Shown here piece by piece: positions 46,121-57,705 of a stretch of DNA of 64,000 nucleotides. A model generated the notes under the pieces. That model was not told where the DNA came from, ran no database searches, and worked only from the letters and a program-made list of their open reading frames with translations. The stretch is from NCBI GenBank assembly GCA_030762175.1, contig CM060831.1, forward strand, positions 77,972,001-78,036,000, written 5' to 3'. The position numbers were made by a program, and so were the translations under genes. Each line of letters opens with the position of its first letter. Position 1 is the stretch's first letter. Source of the stretch: Metallyticus violacea (taxonomy: Eukaryota; Arthropoda; Insecta; Mantodea; Metallyticidae).

Positions 46121-48859
46121 TGTGTAATCCCTGGCACATTTATCATCAGCTGTCACACTCTTGGAAGTGGCCCAACACTCTAGTAGCTTGTTCCGACTTC
46201 TGCGCCTATTCCCCTAGCTGTCCATCCGATCCACCTACAGCAGTGCTTGAATCAACTCAAATAATACATTTTGGGAACGACCCGCACCTTCCTTTTATCA
46301 CACAACGGACTACTATCCGATGTGAAAACATTTTATTGGAGACTCCGCAGATAGTTTAGAAAATATCGCATTAGGGTGGATCAAAATTTCCCACTATCGT
46401 GCACGCTGAAAGTGTTCTTTCTCTGACTAGGCGCGCTGAGAACAACGCACTCATTTGTTTATTAGCAGCGTGGCGACAGTGTTGCCACTACTCCTTTTTC
46501 TAGCCTAAATACTGTCAAGTTATGCATTAAGTTGCATAAACTATTTCTGAACTTTTTTCAAGATAACAAAATAGTACACAGTTTACCTATAACTCTAAAA
46601 TGGGTGCTTAACTTCAGGTATCACATTTTTAAAACAAGAAAACATGAAATTTTGAATATTTGTCTCAATGAAAAACGGGCAAAAGAGGAAGCTAATTGTT
46701 GTTTTGTAATAAGTATTTAGGTTTAGAAGCTAATAATAAATAAATAATTAATGTGTAACTTACATGATGAAGTACATAGTGTAGAATTCACTTCAGCCAA
46801 ACACTCCTTTAGAAGTTAAGGAACCATTTATTAATATTTTGCTGATAAATGAAAAATCTTTAGAAATCCCATTTTATCACGCAGCATTTTATTCACACAC
46901 GTGCGATCTTTTACAAGAAAACTGATATAAGACACATTGTCCACATCAAAATGAAATAATTTCTACCCAACAGTCGCTAGATGACATTCTTTCCACCTTC
47001 CTTTTTTTCAATATTTTCGGTGTTATGCATACACACTCATCATGCAGGCCATGTCAACCAAGGAGTCACTTCACAAATGAAATCTTCAATCTTTTGTATA
47101 TCCTTCCATCCCTGCCGTGTTACCTAATTATATTCCCGAAAACTCTCAATGGGTGAAATCCTTTATTTAAATATTCAGCTGCAGCTTGACAAAATATATG
47201 GACATGCTGTTTCAATTTTGCAATCTCTGATCATAAACCTCCTTATTGATCTGATAGCTGATGTTATGAAGCAATCTTCACCCTTGGAAACTACATTGCT
47301 TTTTAAATCATTTAAATACAAGTATTTACCTCAAAAACTGACCCTCTACTCTTTGAATTGCTGAGTGAAAAATTGATGCTTGGTTGTGAAGAAAGTAAAG
47401 CATGCTTATGATAAAGGATTTTCAAAGAAGAAATGGATATTTATTCTCAGATACAAAATATGATTTCCGAGGAACAAACAGAGTCAGAAGGCAGCAGGGA
47501 ATAAAGCAAGCCGCCTTGTTTTGCTACACCCTAAAACTTATTTGTACTCCTGGTCTACAAATTCACAAAATCCTTTAAAGACTTTAAACCCTTACAGTAT
47601 ACACATAGAAATAAGAATATTTTAGAAACAATGACTTCAATATCAATAGGAAGGACATCAGCAGTTATCTGGATAATACTGTGAATTATATTAGCAGAAA
47701 GTAAGTTATGCCCAAATTTCCTTTCAGTTTAGTGAAGACGCTGTTGACGCCCCTTCTAAACACACCTACATAATTGCAATTATCTGCACAAAGAGTAACT
47801 GTTTTTTTTTTTTCCTTTAAGTTAGTATTTTGCAAACTCTCAGTGAAAAACACAGTAATGGTTTCTGAAGTTTCTGCAAGCAAAGATGTAATCTCTAACA
47901 TTTTAACTTGCATCCTCTTATTAGGATTTTAAAGTACCTAACAAGCAATGTCCTTATGGTTCGATGCATTCGTCATTATTGAAATAAAATTAGCTTTCTG
48001 TTAATCAGGTTCTAGAAATGGCAAATGGGGTTGAAACATTTAGTACAATTGCCTGGGCTTTACTTCGGCCGCACGTAAATTTTGGTTCTATAGTACATTG
48101 GATAAGTTAGACGTACAGTCCATAGTTTATGCTGGACAGCATGATAATCGAACGCTCCTTCAACAACTGCTCATTTCTATTTTTTTTTTCATAAAAACTT
48201 TCACTTGTAAAAAAAATTAGTCAATGCGGTGCTAGAAGATGCACTTGTGCACATCATTCTTTTATGTTTTTTTTTCTGTTTATATGTTGTGATATATCCT
48301 ATCGACCCTCATGGCTTATACTGACAGGATGCAACACGTATTACATCGACATCTGAGTGAGAAATAGTTTTTTTTTAATGAGATATCCACCTGCAGGTCA
48401 CTATTAAAACACAGTTCCTTTTCGGCGGTGACAAGCATTTTTAGCAGTCACAGTTTACAAAAGTACACTGTGTTTCACAAATTCAGAACACAATACTGTC
48501 CTCTACCAGTTTGCAGTTTTCAATGTTGTTGGCGGCATTCACATAAAATACGATTACGATTAGTTAGTTGGCAGAGCGGCGCAGTTGTGGGCTACATCCA
48601 TCGTTTACTGTACTTCTCCAAGCGAACACCTCCCCAAACATTGTTACAGGCGTATACCGATAATACATACAGCGCTTTGCTTTGTCAGTAAGCTTTTATT
48701 TTTTATGAAACTGATACTAAGCAGTACATTTTATGCCGGTAAGTCATTGCCCCCCAAAAGGGACCTTTTGGAATCCTGTTTTACCTTTAAACAAAGACGG
48801 GACAGAGACTAAAAGGGGGGAGGGACTGTTCCGGCTAATACGGGATGTCTGGTTAGCTT
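46121..48859. other. Gene-free AT-rich sequence
   Basis: No recognised element; frames are short and random-looking. A T run lies at about 48180-48190. Confidence 0.5.
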
Positions 48860-49330
48860 ACCGATAACACAAAAATATTGGTGAATCAATATACAAGTTG
48901 ATATCTTAAATTTGATTGATAGAAGTTTATCTGTTAGATGTAATGCATTGTTAAGAAATTCTCAGCTGCTTCCTTTAGCATAGGCATCTATTGATTAAAA
49001 TCGAACATAACGCTCATGCTGATCATTAAGCATCGAATATCTTCTTCTTCTTCTTCTTCTTCTTCTTCTTCTTCTTCTTCTTCTTCTTCTTCTTCTTCTT
49101 CTTCTTCTTCTTCTTCTTCTTTTCTTTCCATTCAGACTTCGGAATTGGTACGTCTTACAGTTTACGTGGGCCATCGTTGCAATCTTCACAAAATGCTTGA
49201 TAATTCTCCTAGTCAGTTTCTCTGAGCATAATTTTATTTCCTTCAGGATATTGCTTTTAAATTCGCAAAACTTTGTTCTTGATTATTGCTGAGTTATTTC
49301 AACGAATTTATTTGAAAATCTCTTCTATCG
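48860..49330 (+). repeat. Unclassified dispersed repeat, copy 2, with internal (TTC)n
   Basis: Matches copy 1 at 45.8 kb: CAAAAATATTGGTGAATCAA near 48870, GTTTACGTGGGCCAT near 49161, GTCAGTTTCTCTGAGC near 49213. The interval between the first two blocks is about 200 bases longer here, mainly because of the TTC tract. Confidence 0.7.
49041..49122. repeat. (TTC)n pyrimidine tract
   Basis: About 27 uninterrupted TTC units. Confidence 0.97.
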
Positions 49331-49556
49331 TCGCAGACCACATAGTGTTTAAGAAATAGAAGCTAAACATGGAAATTACAGATGCATTCATTATAGCGTT
49401 AAATAAAATTAAATTTTTATTTTCAAAACAAAGGTATTTAGGTAGAACACACTAATAATTAAGGTGGGACACCGGCATTTTTTTACTCTGGTTTTTGAAT
49501 TTTGCTTATTTACTGACGATTTCTGAATGACGGTAAAGCATTTCATCATCATCATC

Positions 49557-49596
<40 letters not shown>

Positions 49597-51006
49597 TCAT
49601 AAGTCAACGAAAATGTAGATATATTTAGTCATATTTTAGTGGAAAATATAAAAAAAATTAGCCCCTAACAATCATTTTAGAGTACTATTAAGTATTAAAA
49701 ACATCTTTGAATTTTATGTAATGTAAAGATCGGTTATTATTTTTTGTCCTATAGAAACAATACAGATGTTTTTTTATTTGTTTTAATGATTTGCAATGTT
49801 GTCACATTTTTATATTTCGTTGCCTTGGTGGGGATATTGTTAAGCACGCACAAAACGGATTTTCTTTTGATGTTTAATTACAAATACAAATTAATTAATT
49901 ACAAATTAATTTACAAATCATTATGTTCGGCCACGTGAGCTTAAAAAGAATCATTTATTATTTTTTTTTTAAAGAAGTTTCGAAAGGTATGTCTAAAAAA
50001 ATCGTCATAATTTGACACGGAAAAGCACAGTAATGATAAGGAAGCCCCACAGAGCGCGCAACGATCTCATTTCACTTCTTGTTCTACATAATCCAAGCTA
50101 CAGGAAGAGATCGTGCTGGGGACCCGGAACTCCCCTTGTTTCTTGTTAACGCAAGCAGTGAGTGCTTTGTAGAGAATTGCGACACATGCAAGAGTAAACA
50201 CAGCATTAGCTTTGTCTACTGTGCTTTTCATCGGCGGTTTTCTGCTGTTTCAACTGAGAGTAGGATATGTGGAAAATTAAACTCATTGTTTATGTACAAT
50301 TATCCGGCACAGGGATTGGATAAGTTATTTACATTCACATGAATTTAATAATCAAATGACAACCATGTTCTGATTTTAGATTAAGATTTAAGAGTACCAA
50401 TCTGTCTTCTCCGACTCGTTACGTGTAAATTATTAAGCAGCACCCAGTCTTGTCAGAGCCAACAATGGACCTTTCTTTCGTTTTCCATTCATAGTTGCTC
50501 TACATTCACCATAAATCCATCATCAACATTCTTTTTCGTGAGCACGAATAAAACCAAATAATAATAAAAATAGATCAAATATTTTAATTAACTGAATACA
50601 TAATATGGCCGGATTGCTTAAAAATAGAATTCCACATAGTTTGAGGGTACTGTCCTATTAGCTCGTTGATAAAAATTATAATTATTGCAGTATGAAAGAC
50701 TAACGGTTTGGCAAATTAGAATAGAAAATTCAAAAAGTTCTCTCCTATGTCTTTCAGCCTTTACATTATTGTGTTACTTCCTGTTTGTTTGTATCAAGTT
50801 CGTTTACAACTCAAATGGTATCGGAGTTCTTGTCTTCGCTAAGATTCGCGAAATGTACTACCCGTAAAAACTGTATAGGTTTCTCTTGCCAAGGATGATG
50901 CAGGGGGTGATTAATGATCAAGGGCTGAAAAAAGTGTCGGAGGAATAGATTTTGATTATAAAGGATTTGTAGAAATATACCATAACTTTTACGTAGACCT
51001 TTCAAA
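49331..51006. other. Gene-free sequence with (CAT)n(AAT)n run
   Basis: A microsatellite lies at 49543-49595 (CAT, then AAT units). A frame at 50079-50342 has several cysteines but no family I recognise. Confidence 0.5.
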
Positions 51007-51008
51007 TA

Positions 51009-52281
51009 CGAGGGTAGGTCGATAAGTTCCCGACCTCGCCGAAAAGGATTATTGTCTTCACCAAACCCTTATCTAGTGTCATACTTATCCGTTAAGTAAA
51101 TAATTGCAGCTGTAACTGTGTTCAGTTGTTCAGATATAGTTGCACAAAGAAGGCTATGTGTAGAAGACTGTGACATGTTCAAAATGGAGTTTCCAGCTGT
51201 TATTAGTTCTTCACAAAAGAAGTATTTACCCAAATGAAATAAACAGCGATTGGACGGTGTATATGGGGAAGCATCCCCCTCATATTCTACTGTAAAAGAA
51301 TGGGCCAGACTTTTTTGAATGAGTCGAGAAAGCATTGAAGACGAAGGGCGTGCAGGTCGGACCTTGGAGGTGCTCACTCCTAAGAATATCGCTCATGTGG
51401 AAGGAGAAATTACGGAAGACCGGAGGCTCAAAGTTACAGAAATAGTAGCAAGGTTGGGCCTTTCTAAAACAACAGTCCTTCCAAAAATTCATGAACATTT
51501 AAACATGAATAAGGTTAGTGCAAGATGGGTGCCTTAGACTTCTTTTCTCAATCCAAAAGCAGTAACTAGTCATCTGTTGTCAGGCATCTTTGGAGCTCTG
51601 TCATGGCAACGAGAGAGAAGTTCTGCAAACCATTGTTACAGGAGATGAAACTATGGTCCTCTACTATGATCCCTTGTCCAAAAGAGAATCAATGGAGTGG
51701 CGTAAATCTGTCGAAGCACCACCTCTAAAGGCCAAGGTTATCAGTCAATCAAGAAGATCATGGCCACAATCTTTTGAGATTGTGAAGGAATACTCTTCAT
51801 TGACTTTAAGGAGAGTACACCACAGTAAATGGGGAGTACTATGCCGACATACTACACAGACTACGTGTTTCCATCACAGAGGAAAGGCGAGGAAAGCTGA
51901 GTGGGTGTGCACGACAACGCGTCTATGCACACAGTTTTTTTGTTGCAAATGAAGTTGTGAAGTAATGTGGCTTCAAGGAGATCGATCTTTCACTCTACAG
52001 CTCTGTTCTAGCTCCCAGTGACTATTTCCTCTTCTCAAAACTCAAGAAGAACCTTCGAGGAAGGAAATTTAAGTGTGACGAAGAAGTGGTGGATATTGTT
52101 TATGCCCATTTAGCAGAAAACACTTTTGACTATTTTTTTGCGGGGTGGGGAATGAAATGTTAATTCAAAGACGTGAGAAGTGTATTGCAATAAAGGGTAA
52201 CTATATTGAAAAGTGAAATATAGTTTTTGTCTTTATGATACCTAAAAATGGTTAGGCAGGAAACTTATGGTCCTATCCTGG
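51009..52281 (+). mobile_element. Mariner transposon, full-length but decayed
   Basis: The left end, CGAGGGTAGGTCGATAAGTT then CCCGACCT, faces a right end read inward as CCAGGATAGGACCATAAGTT then TCCTGCCT. About 20 of the first 28 positions match. TA lies directly outside both ends (51007-51008 and 52282-52283). The length, 1273 bp, is normal for mariner. It is the only uninterrupted, two-ended mariner in the window. Confidence 0.93.
51184..52235 (+). pseudogene. Mariner transposase, near full-length, dead
   Basis: The start is the ATG at 51184 (MEFPAVISSSQKKYLPK), about 175 bp inside the left end. One frame runs, with two stops, through YGEASPSYSTVKEWARLF, an HTH region ending LGLSKTTVLPKIHEHLNMNK and VSARWVP, to a stop at 51535. 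A shifted frame then gives IVTGDETMVLYYDPLSKRES (first catalytic Asp present), then the VKVI..S region near 51740. Another frame carries VHDNASMHT near 51907 (second Asp present), and another APSDYFLFSKLKKNLRGRKF near 52013 (third Asp present), ending near 52180 with the usual CIAIKGNYIEK. All three aspartates survive, but at least three frameshifts and several stops break the gene. The family is DD34D mariner; the subfamily is not resolved. Confidence 0.9.
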
Positions 52282-52283
52282 TA

Positions 52284-52755
52284 TAAAGTTTTCGAAATAC
52301 TTACCGTATATACAGCATGTAGTATTAACGCAATTATTGTATATTATAAATTGCATCTTTCTAAAGTAGTTTATCGAGTGTTATTTACAGAGTACAACCA
52401 AAACTCTGAGTCTTATTGGATCACAGTAAATAGATTTTTTTGTCTTTGGAAACAAGATGATGCGTAAAACACAGGCAACGATCAATATTTTGCATAGCCG
52501 CTAATTATAAACAAATTTAAAGCTAAGTTAAATGTTAGTTTTAAATGTTTATAATGACCTTAATTCGCTTTAAACATATTAACATTACACAATTATTAAT
52601 TGTGTTATATGAATATTGATAAATAATGTATGACAACATTATTGCAACTTTAACAAATTAAACAATGAAAACATACTCTGGAATAGTTTTGTTTTAACGT
52701 CACTAATGATCTTTGCATTTACGATATGTCCGTTGTATCTGCATGGAACAGACTA
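52284..52755. other. Gene-free AT-rich sequence
   Basis: Nothing recognised. Confidence 0.55.
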
Positions 52756-52766
52756 TTGGTGCCTTT

Positions 52767-53074
52767 CTTATGTTTTTTAATTATTTTTTTTTATTTATTT
52801 ATGGACGTTCTTTAACAGCTTAGGTCATCAGCGTCCCATTAACTCAGGGCGTGAAACGGCCGACAAATTTTGCTCAGAGGCCTCTCTTTCAGGCTTGAGG
52901 TTCTTTTTCGTGCCGTAAATGTACGACACGGGACCCACGGCTTTACTTCCCTTCCGAAGGAAGCCATACTTAGGATTTTTACGCCCCAAAAATCCATCGG
53001 TCCTGGCCGGGTTCGAACCCACGATCTTGGGTTTAGGAGGCAAGTATGGTAACCACTACACCACCAGGACCGAC
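52767..53074 (-). mobile_element. SINE family A, full-length, with 11-bp TSD
   Basis: The perfect duplication TTGGTGCCTTT lies at 52756-52766 and 53075-53085. The head read on the minus strand starts GTCGGTCCTGGTGGTGTAGT, box B is intact (GGGTTCGAACCC), and the 10-base end stem TCGGTCCTGG/CCAGGACCGA is perfect. It is the best-preserved copy and probably among the youngest. The open frames overlapping it on both strands are by-products of the SINE. Confidence 0.96.
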
Positions 53075-53085
53075 TTGGTGCCTTT

Positions 53086-55587
53086 ATATATATTTCTGCA
53101 CAAAACAGAAAGTCTGTAAACAGCCAATCTAGCATTCCCGGTATTATTCTTGGTATCGGTTAAGCGCGTAAGAGCGGGTGATGGTCCAATTTGCGCAGGC
53201 GCATTTATTGCCGCTACTAGCTTCATCACATTCACAGCTGCCTGCTTCCAGTATGAATTGAATACACATTTCGCTTGTACACTGCAAGGAGAACACGCTG
53301 TCTTCTTTTGCCTTCCGATAAAATCATAAAGAAATCCGATTTCAGGGCAAATGTATATTTTGTTCTTTTAGCAGAAAAGAAAAAAATACTTATTAATATT
53401 TGTTTCATGAAAACTGAAACCTATAAATAGTTTGATAGTGTCTTAAAATGATTGTTAGAGCCTAATTTGTTAATATTCGATTTAAAATTCCTAAATAAAT
53501 GTAAAGTTTAGTTATTTCACATATTTATACATGTAAGGAATATTAAAAGCACGTTTCTTTTATTATCATTACCACGAATTGCAACAATTAGTGCAACTTA
53601 CATTTTCGTTAAATAGAATTTCAACATCAATACTGTTAATTTGAATGTCTGTTAGCCTCTTTCCCTCCCTTTATTTGTGTGTTGAGAAGTTTGACATGAT
53701 AGAACGTCATCCTGTGCAGTTTAATATACCGAAAGGCATATTAGGAAAAAGTGCTGACACCCGGTAATGGCTAACAATTTCCACACCACTCATGATGTAC
53801 AAATATTACGCGAGATTTGTAACCGACATGTATGTAACAATAGTTTAATTTTAATGAGTAGGCCTATATAACATTTATACATCTGATTGAGCTGCAATTC
53901 TTTTAAAGACGACTACACTTTAAGCTTTTATATTTCAATAGTTATTTTGGTTGTTCGAAACGAGTAATCTCACTTTGTGATAGAAATACGGCAATACAAC
54001 ATTTAGAATTTTATTCCGTTTACTTCTACATATTTTCGATTTTGCAAGAAAAGTGTCCACTGAGGCAGCAAGTGCGAGGGGCGGGGCATAAGGCAAAACT
54101 CAGCAAAGCACACAAATTCCACTGACAGCAGCACTTTCTATGCAGCAAACAATACGTGGAATGCAACTGAAAATTCGGTTTTAAGAGATACTTTACAAAA
54201 ATACTGCAAACAAAATAACAAACTAACTATTTAGACAGATCCATGTTATCATCCATTCGTGCAGATTCTTATAGTATATGTCTCTGTAGATGAAACCTTA
54301 ATAGATATATGACAAGAGGGAAACCTGACCCTGAGGAACCTTGCATGTTGCGAAAGTGAATAGCGAAACATTGCTTATTTTGTAAACAAAGTCATTATAC
54401 CTTGGCAATAAAGATGATTGTAAAGTTCCGTTGTTTTGTACTGTTGCTGTCTCATACATGGTCACTGCAGCTTTGCTTGTTAAACCTTTTTATCCTAACA
54501 TCATTCATGTAACTTGTTAACTCACGCCTTTCACAGGCTTTCTGAAACATTCAGGTGAGAATCCCTCTTGTCAATTCGCTCATTTCCAATATGACAATAT
54601 GCTTTTGCAAAACCCTATCCAGGATTTCAGTGCCCAGATATTCCACTCTCAACTCCCACATGTTTCAGGCAGTGGTGTATTATTCTAAATAATGATCACG
54701 ATTATTGAAACCGATACTGCAGCGTGTGTAAACGCAGTGAAAGATATCTGAATGACCCGTCATTGAACAAAAGATATTGCCTACATAACATCAAACTTTT
54801 CAGCAACCTGCAGCATTGAACATTTATAACGTAAAAATCAATCTCTTTGTAGTCAAATTGTGAAGGATGCTAAGGAGAAAATAACACGGTGCTTTGGGTG
54901 AAACTGGGCAAAAATTAAAAGTAGTAAAATTTACTAAATAAGAATGTAACACTTCCATTGTTGAAAAAGTATCAAGAGCGATACTGGGGAAAAAGTAAAC
55001 GCCCCAGTAGGTATTCATATCTCTATTATAGCTAATTTAGAATTTAAAATGTTGTAGAAGAAAGAAGTTTTTGTGCTTTGAAAATTATTCTTGCTGACAA
55101 AAGGCAAAGGTTAGCTGTAGAGAATTTAGAAAAAAAAAAAAAATCTGGTGATAAATATCTGGTCAGATATTTATGTAAAAGAATTAGATGAAACTGGATT
55201 TCAAAAACTGAAAAATTATATTTAATTTTTTTCAATATATTCAATTTGTGCTGCTGTCTGCCTCCATTTCTAAATATATACTTTTATGTGTCATATTTTG
55301 TACAATTTAGTGTATAATTTGTTAATTTCAGTGAAATAAATAGGTTTGGAGCCTTAAAACACATTTGTGCCAAAAACACCTAGTTTTACTGAAATAGGAT
55401 TTAATTTGTTCAATTTTCGACTTATTTTAGACACCTAAAACTGCAATTTTAGTGCCTAACAATCGGATGTCTTTAACACTCGTTTAAGCTTAACACACTT
55501 CCATATGTATACATTATTTAATGTAATTTAATAGATATTCTTAATTCAAAGGTATATGACCATGTCAATAAGATAATGACAGTTTAA
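53086..55587. other. Gene-free AT-rich sequence
   Basis: A more balanced patch at 53.15-53.33 kb has no second copy here, and an A run lies near 55131. No exon was recognised. Confidence 0.5.
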
Positions 55588-55890
55588 CTTTTAACTAGAA
55601 GTTTCTTCCGGGCTTAGGAGTCGTGGTCTGTTGGAGCTAAGGAGTCCAAACGTTTCATCCCCACCTTCGGAGGGCATCTTCAGTGGCGCGGTGCGAGTCT
55701 TCTGGGTGAAGGTCCTGGCGGTGAAGGCCCTGTTCACCTCCAGCTGGCATTTCAGTCGTGCCAGGACCTTCACCCAGAAGACTCGGACCGCGTCACTGAA
55801 GATGTCCTCCGCAAGTGGGGATGAAACGTTTGGACTCCTTAGCTCCAACAGACCACGCTCCTAAGCCCGGAAGAAACTTCTAGTTATAAG
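55588..55890. repeat. Long inverted repeat (about 131-bp arms, 40-base loop)
   Basis: The left arm (55588-55719) and right arm (55760-55890) are reverse complements with about five substitutions and one single-base indel over the inner 127 bases. The outermost bases also pair (CTTTTAACTAG against CTTATAACTAG). The 40-base loop has its own GGTGAA/TTCACC stem. Because of the symmetry, both strands encode nearly the same open frame (MELRSPNVSSP...), so coding meaning is doubtful. GC content is well above the flanks. Possibilities are a foldback element, two inverted copies of one retroelement terminus, or a hairpin-RNA source. No coding partner is adjacent and no flanking duplication was identified. 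Confidence 0.95.
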
Positions 55891-57440
55891 CCTGACTCCG
55901 GCTGTGAAAGCTTCCGACTACTCCGTTTAATTTTTTACATTTTCGAAACTTAAATTTTCAATCATCTCAGTTCAGAAGACGATAAAGTGCTAAATTAAGT
56001 TGTATAGAGAGCATTCATTTCAAAACGTCCTTAGCTGAATAAATACATATTTAACCTAGCTTTAATTTTAAAAAAATGCGTCAATTTAGTTATTGAATAG
56101 GAAATTCAAACATAATTACATTTTAGCTTTCACTCCCCCACACCCCCTTCCCAATCTTCATATTTCAAGTGGCGACCACTTTTTATGCTTCAATTTAAGG
56201 ATGACGCAATTATGTACACATAAAAAATTACAAATCTTTACGAATTAAGCTATTATCAGTGATAATGAAATGTATCACATATTTCGACCATTATTACACA
56301 TTACCGCTTGATATTACATAAATTTACATATTTAGCGTTAACTGTTATTTTTATTTCGAGTAAGACAATATAGTTAAACAAATCAACTTTAGAACAAATT
56401 TGAAGCTTGTAACGAAATGTTATATTGTATCTCGATAGCTTGTGCCACTTTTATCTACCTTCACAGGCATTGTACCTGATTAGGGAATTGAATATAAGGA
56501 ATACACTTGGTAAAACGAAAGTTATCTTAAAGGTGTTTCGTCTCAAAAATGTTGATTCTCTGAGGAAGGAATGTCAATCTTTACCAGTTTAACTTTATCA
56601 GTATTTCCTCCAGCTTCAGAAGGTGCGGTATGCAGAACTAACGCACTATACCTCTGCAATCAGCTGGGAACGGCTGCTTCTCTACTACTGCTACTGGTTG
56701 CATTCTAGTAAACTGTGTGGACTCCTATTATCGGACGATGCATTTGCAAGGATTGAAATAAGGCGATGTGTATAGTTTCAGATCGAAAAACTGGATATTC
56801 GTTGAAATCACAGCTAGATCAAAGTATTTTTTGCTTTACACATAAAAAGTTAGTACTTCTTACCCAAATGGAAACGAAAATATCTTCCGAGAGACGTGTC
56901 GTACTCTCGTAGGTGCGAACATTCATTGGAAAAAGTTCTCCAATGTGGATATGTGTGAACAACAGCAAATACAAGAGATGCATGACTACAAGAAAGAATA
57001 GAATGTACGTGGGGGATTAGAAAAGAGTTTTTGCTGCCAACGATAGAAAAAAAAAATATCATATACTCGTAAACGTTGAACTCTTAGTATGAAAAAGTAA
57101 TCGTTTGGAATTTCAAAGTGAGCTGGGTAAGCGCGAGGGCAGTTTTAAACTTTCTACTCTATATCTAATTTGACGTGTATTTTCTTTACATTAAATTTAT
57201 GGTAAATAGGGAGTTTACAGACTGGCAAGGTTTAAAATGAAAGCCTTTTATATACAACTTTAAGGGTTCTTAAAATACACTTAAGAATTCTGGTTCTTTT
57301 ATGCCACTTAGAACGTGGAAATATCCGCACAACACGCAGCAAACAGAAGAAGAGATTAGACTATAACAAAAGGGCTGTTATTTAAACGCATTAATCAAGT
57401 AAAACAATAACGACGATAGCATACACACATACATACTAAA
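55891..57440. other. Gene-free AT-rich sequence
   Basis: No recognised repeat or exon. Confidence 0.5.
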
Positions 57441-57444
57441 ACCA

Positions 57445-57705
57445 TTCGATCGACAGGGGTGCCTGTATGCTGTTCGAATCACACAAGGATCATCCGCTTT
57501 TACTGAGGCTTGATCCAGATTTTCCTCAGTCGAATCCATGGTAAATCCCGCTACCTTCAACTTAGGCCCGGAACACTAACTCCCCAACGTCCAAAAAATT
57601 TTCTTTCCCAATTCGTTATTTCAGTTCAAGTATTAAAAGTGCTCCCCGCCTATGACGTCAAAGTATTCAAAAGGGATGTTAAACATTCTCTAAAAATTAA
57701 ATAAA
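57445..57705 (+). mobile_element. SINE family B, decayed copy
   Basis: Plus strand. Recognisable blocks are a box B-like TGTTCGAATCAC near 57472, TTTACTGAGGCTTGATCCAG, TTTTCCTCAGTCGAATCCAT then GGTAAATCCCG, ACTTAGGCCCGGAAC, CTTTCCCAATTCG and a GATGTTAAACATT terminus. Box A is unreadable, so this is an old copy. Confidence 0.72.

Noticed and set aside
48995..49225. Poly-Ser and poly-Arg frames on opposite strands
   Set aside because: These are products of the (TTC)n tract.
52828..53135. Several overlapping open frames on both strands (60-98 codons)
   Set aside because: They coincide with the family A SINE. The same peptides recur at other SINE copies (for example 59.2 kb), so they are repeat by-products.
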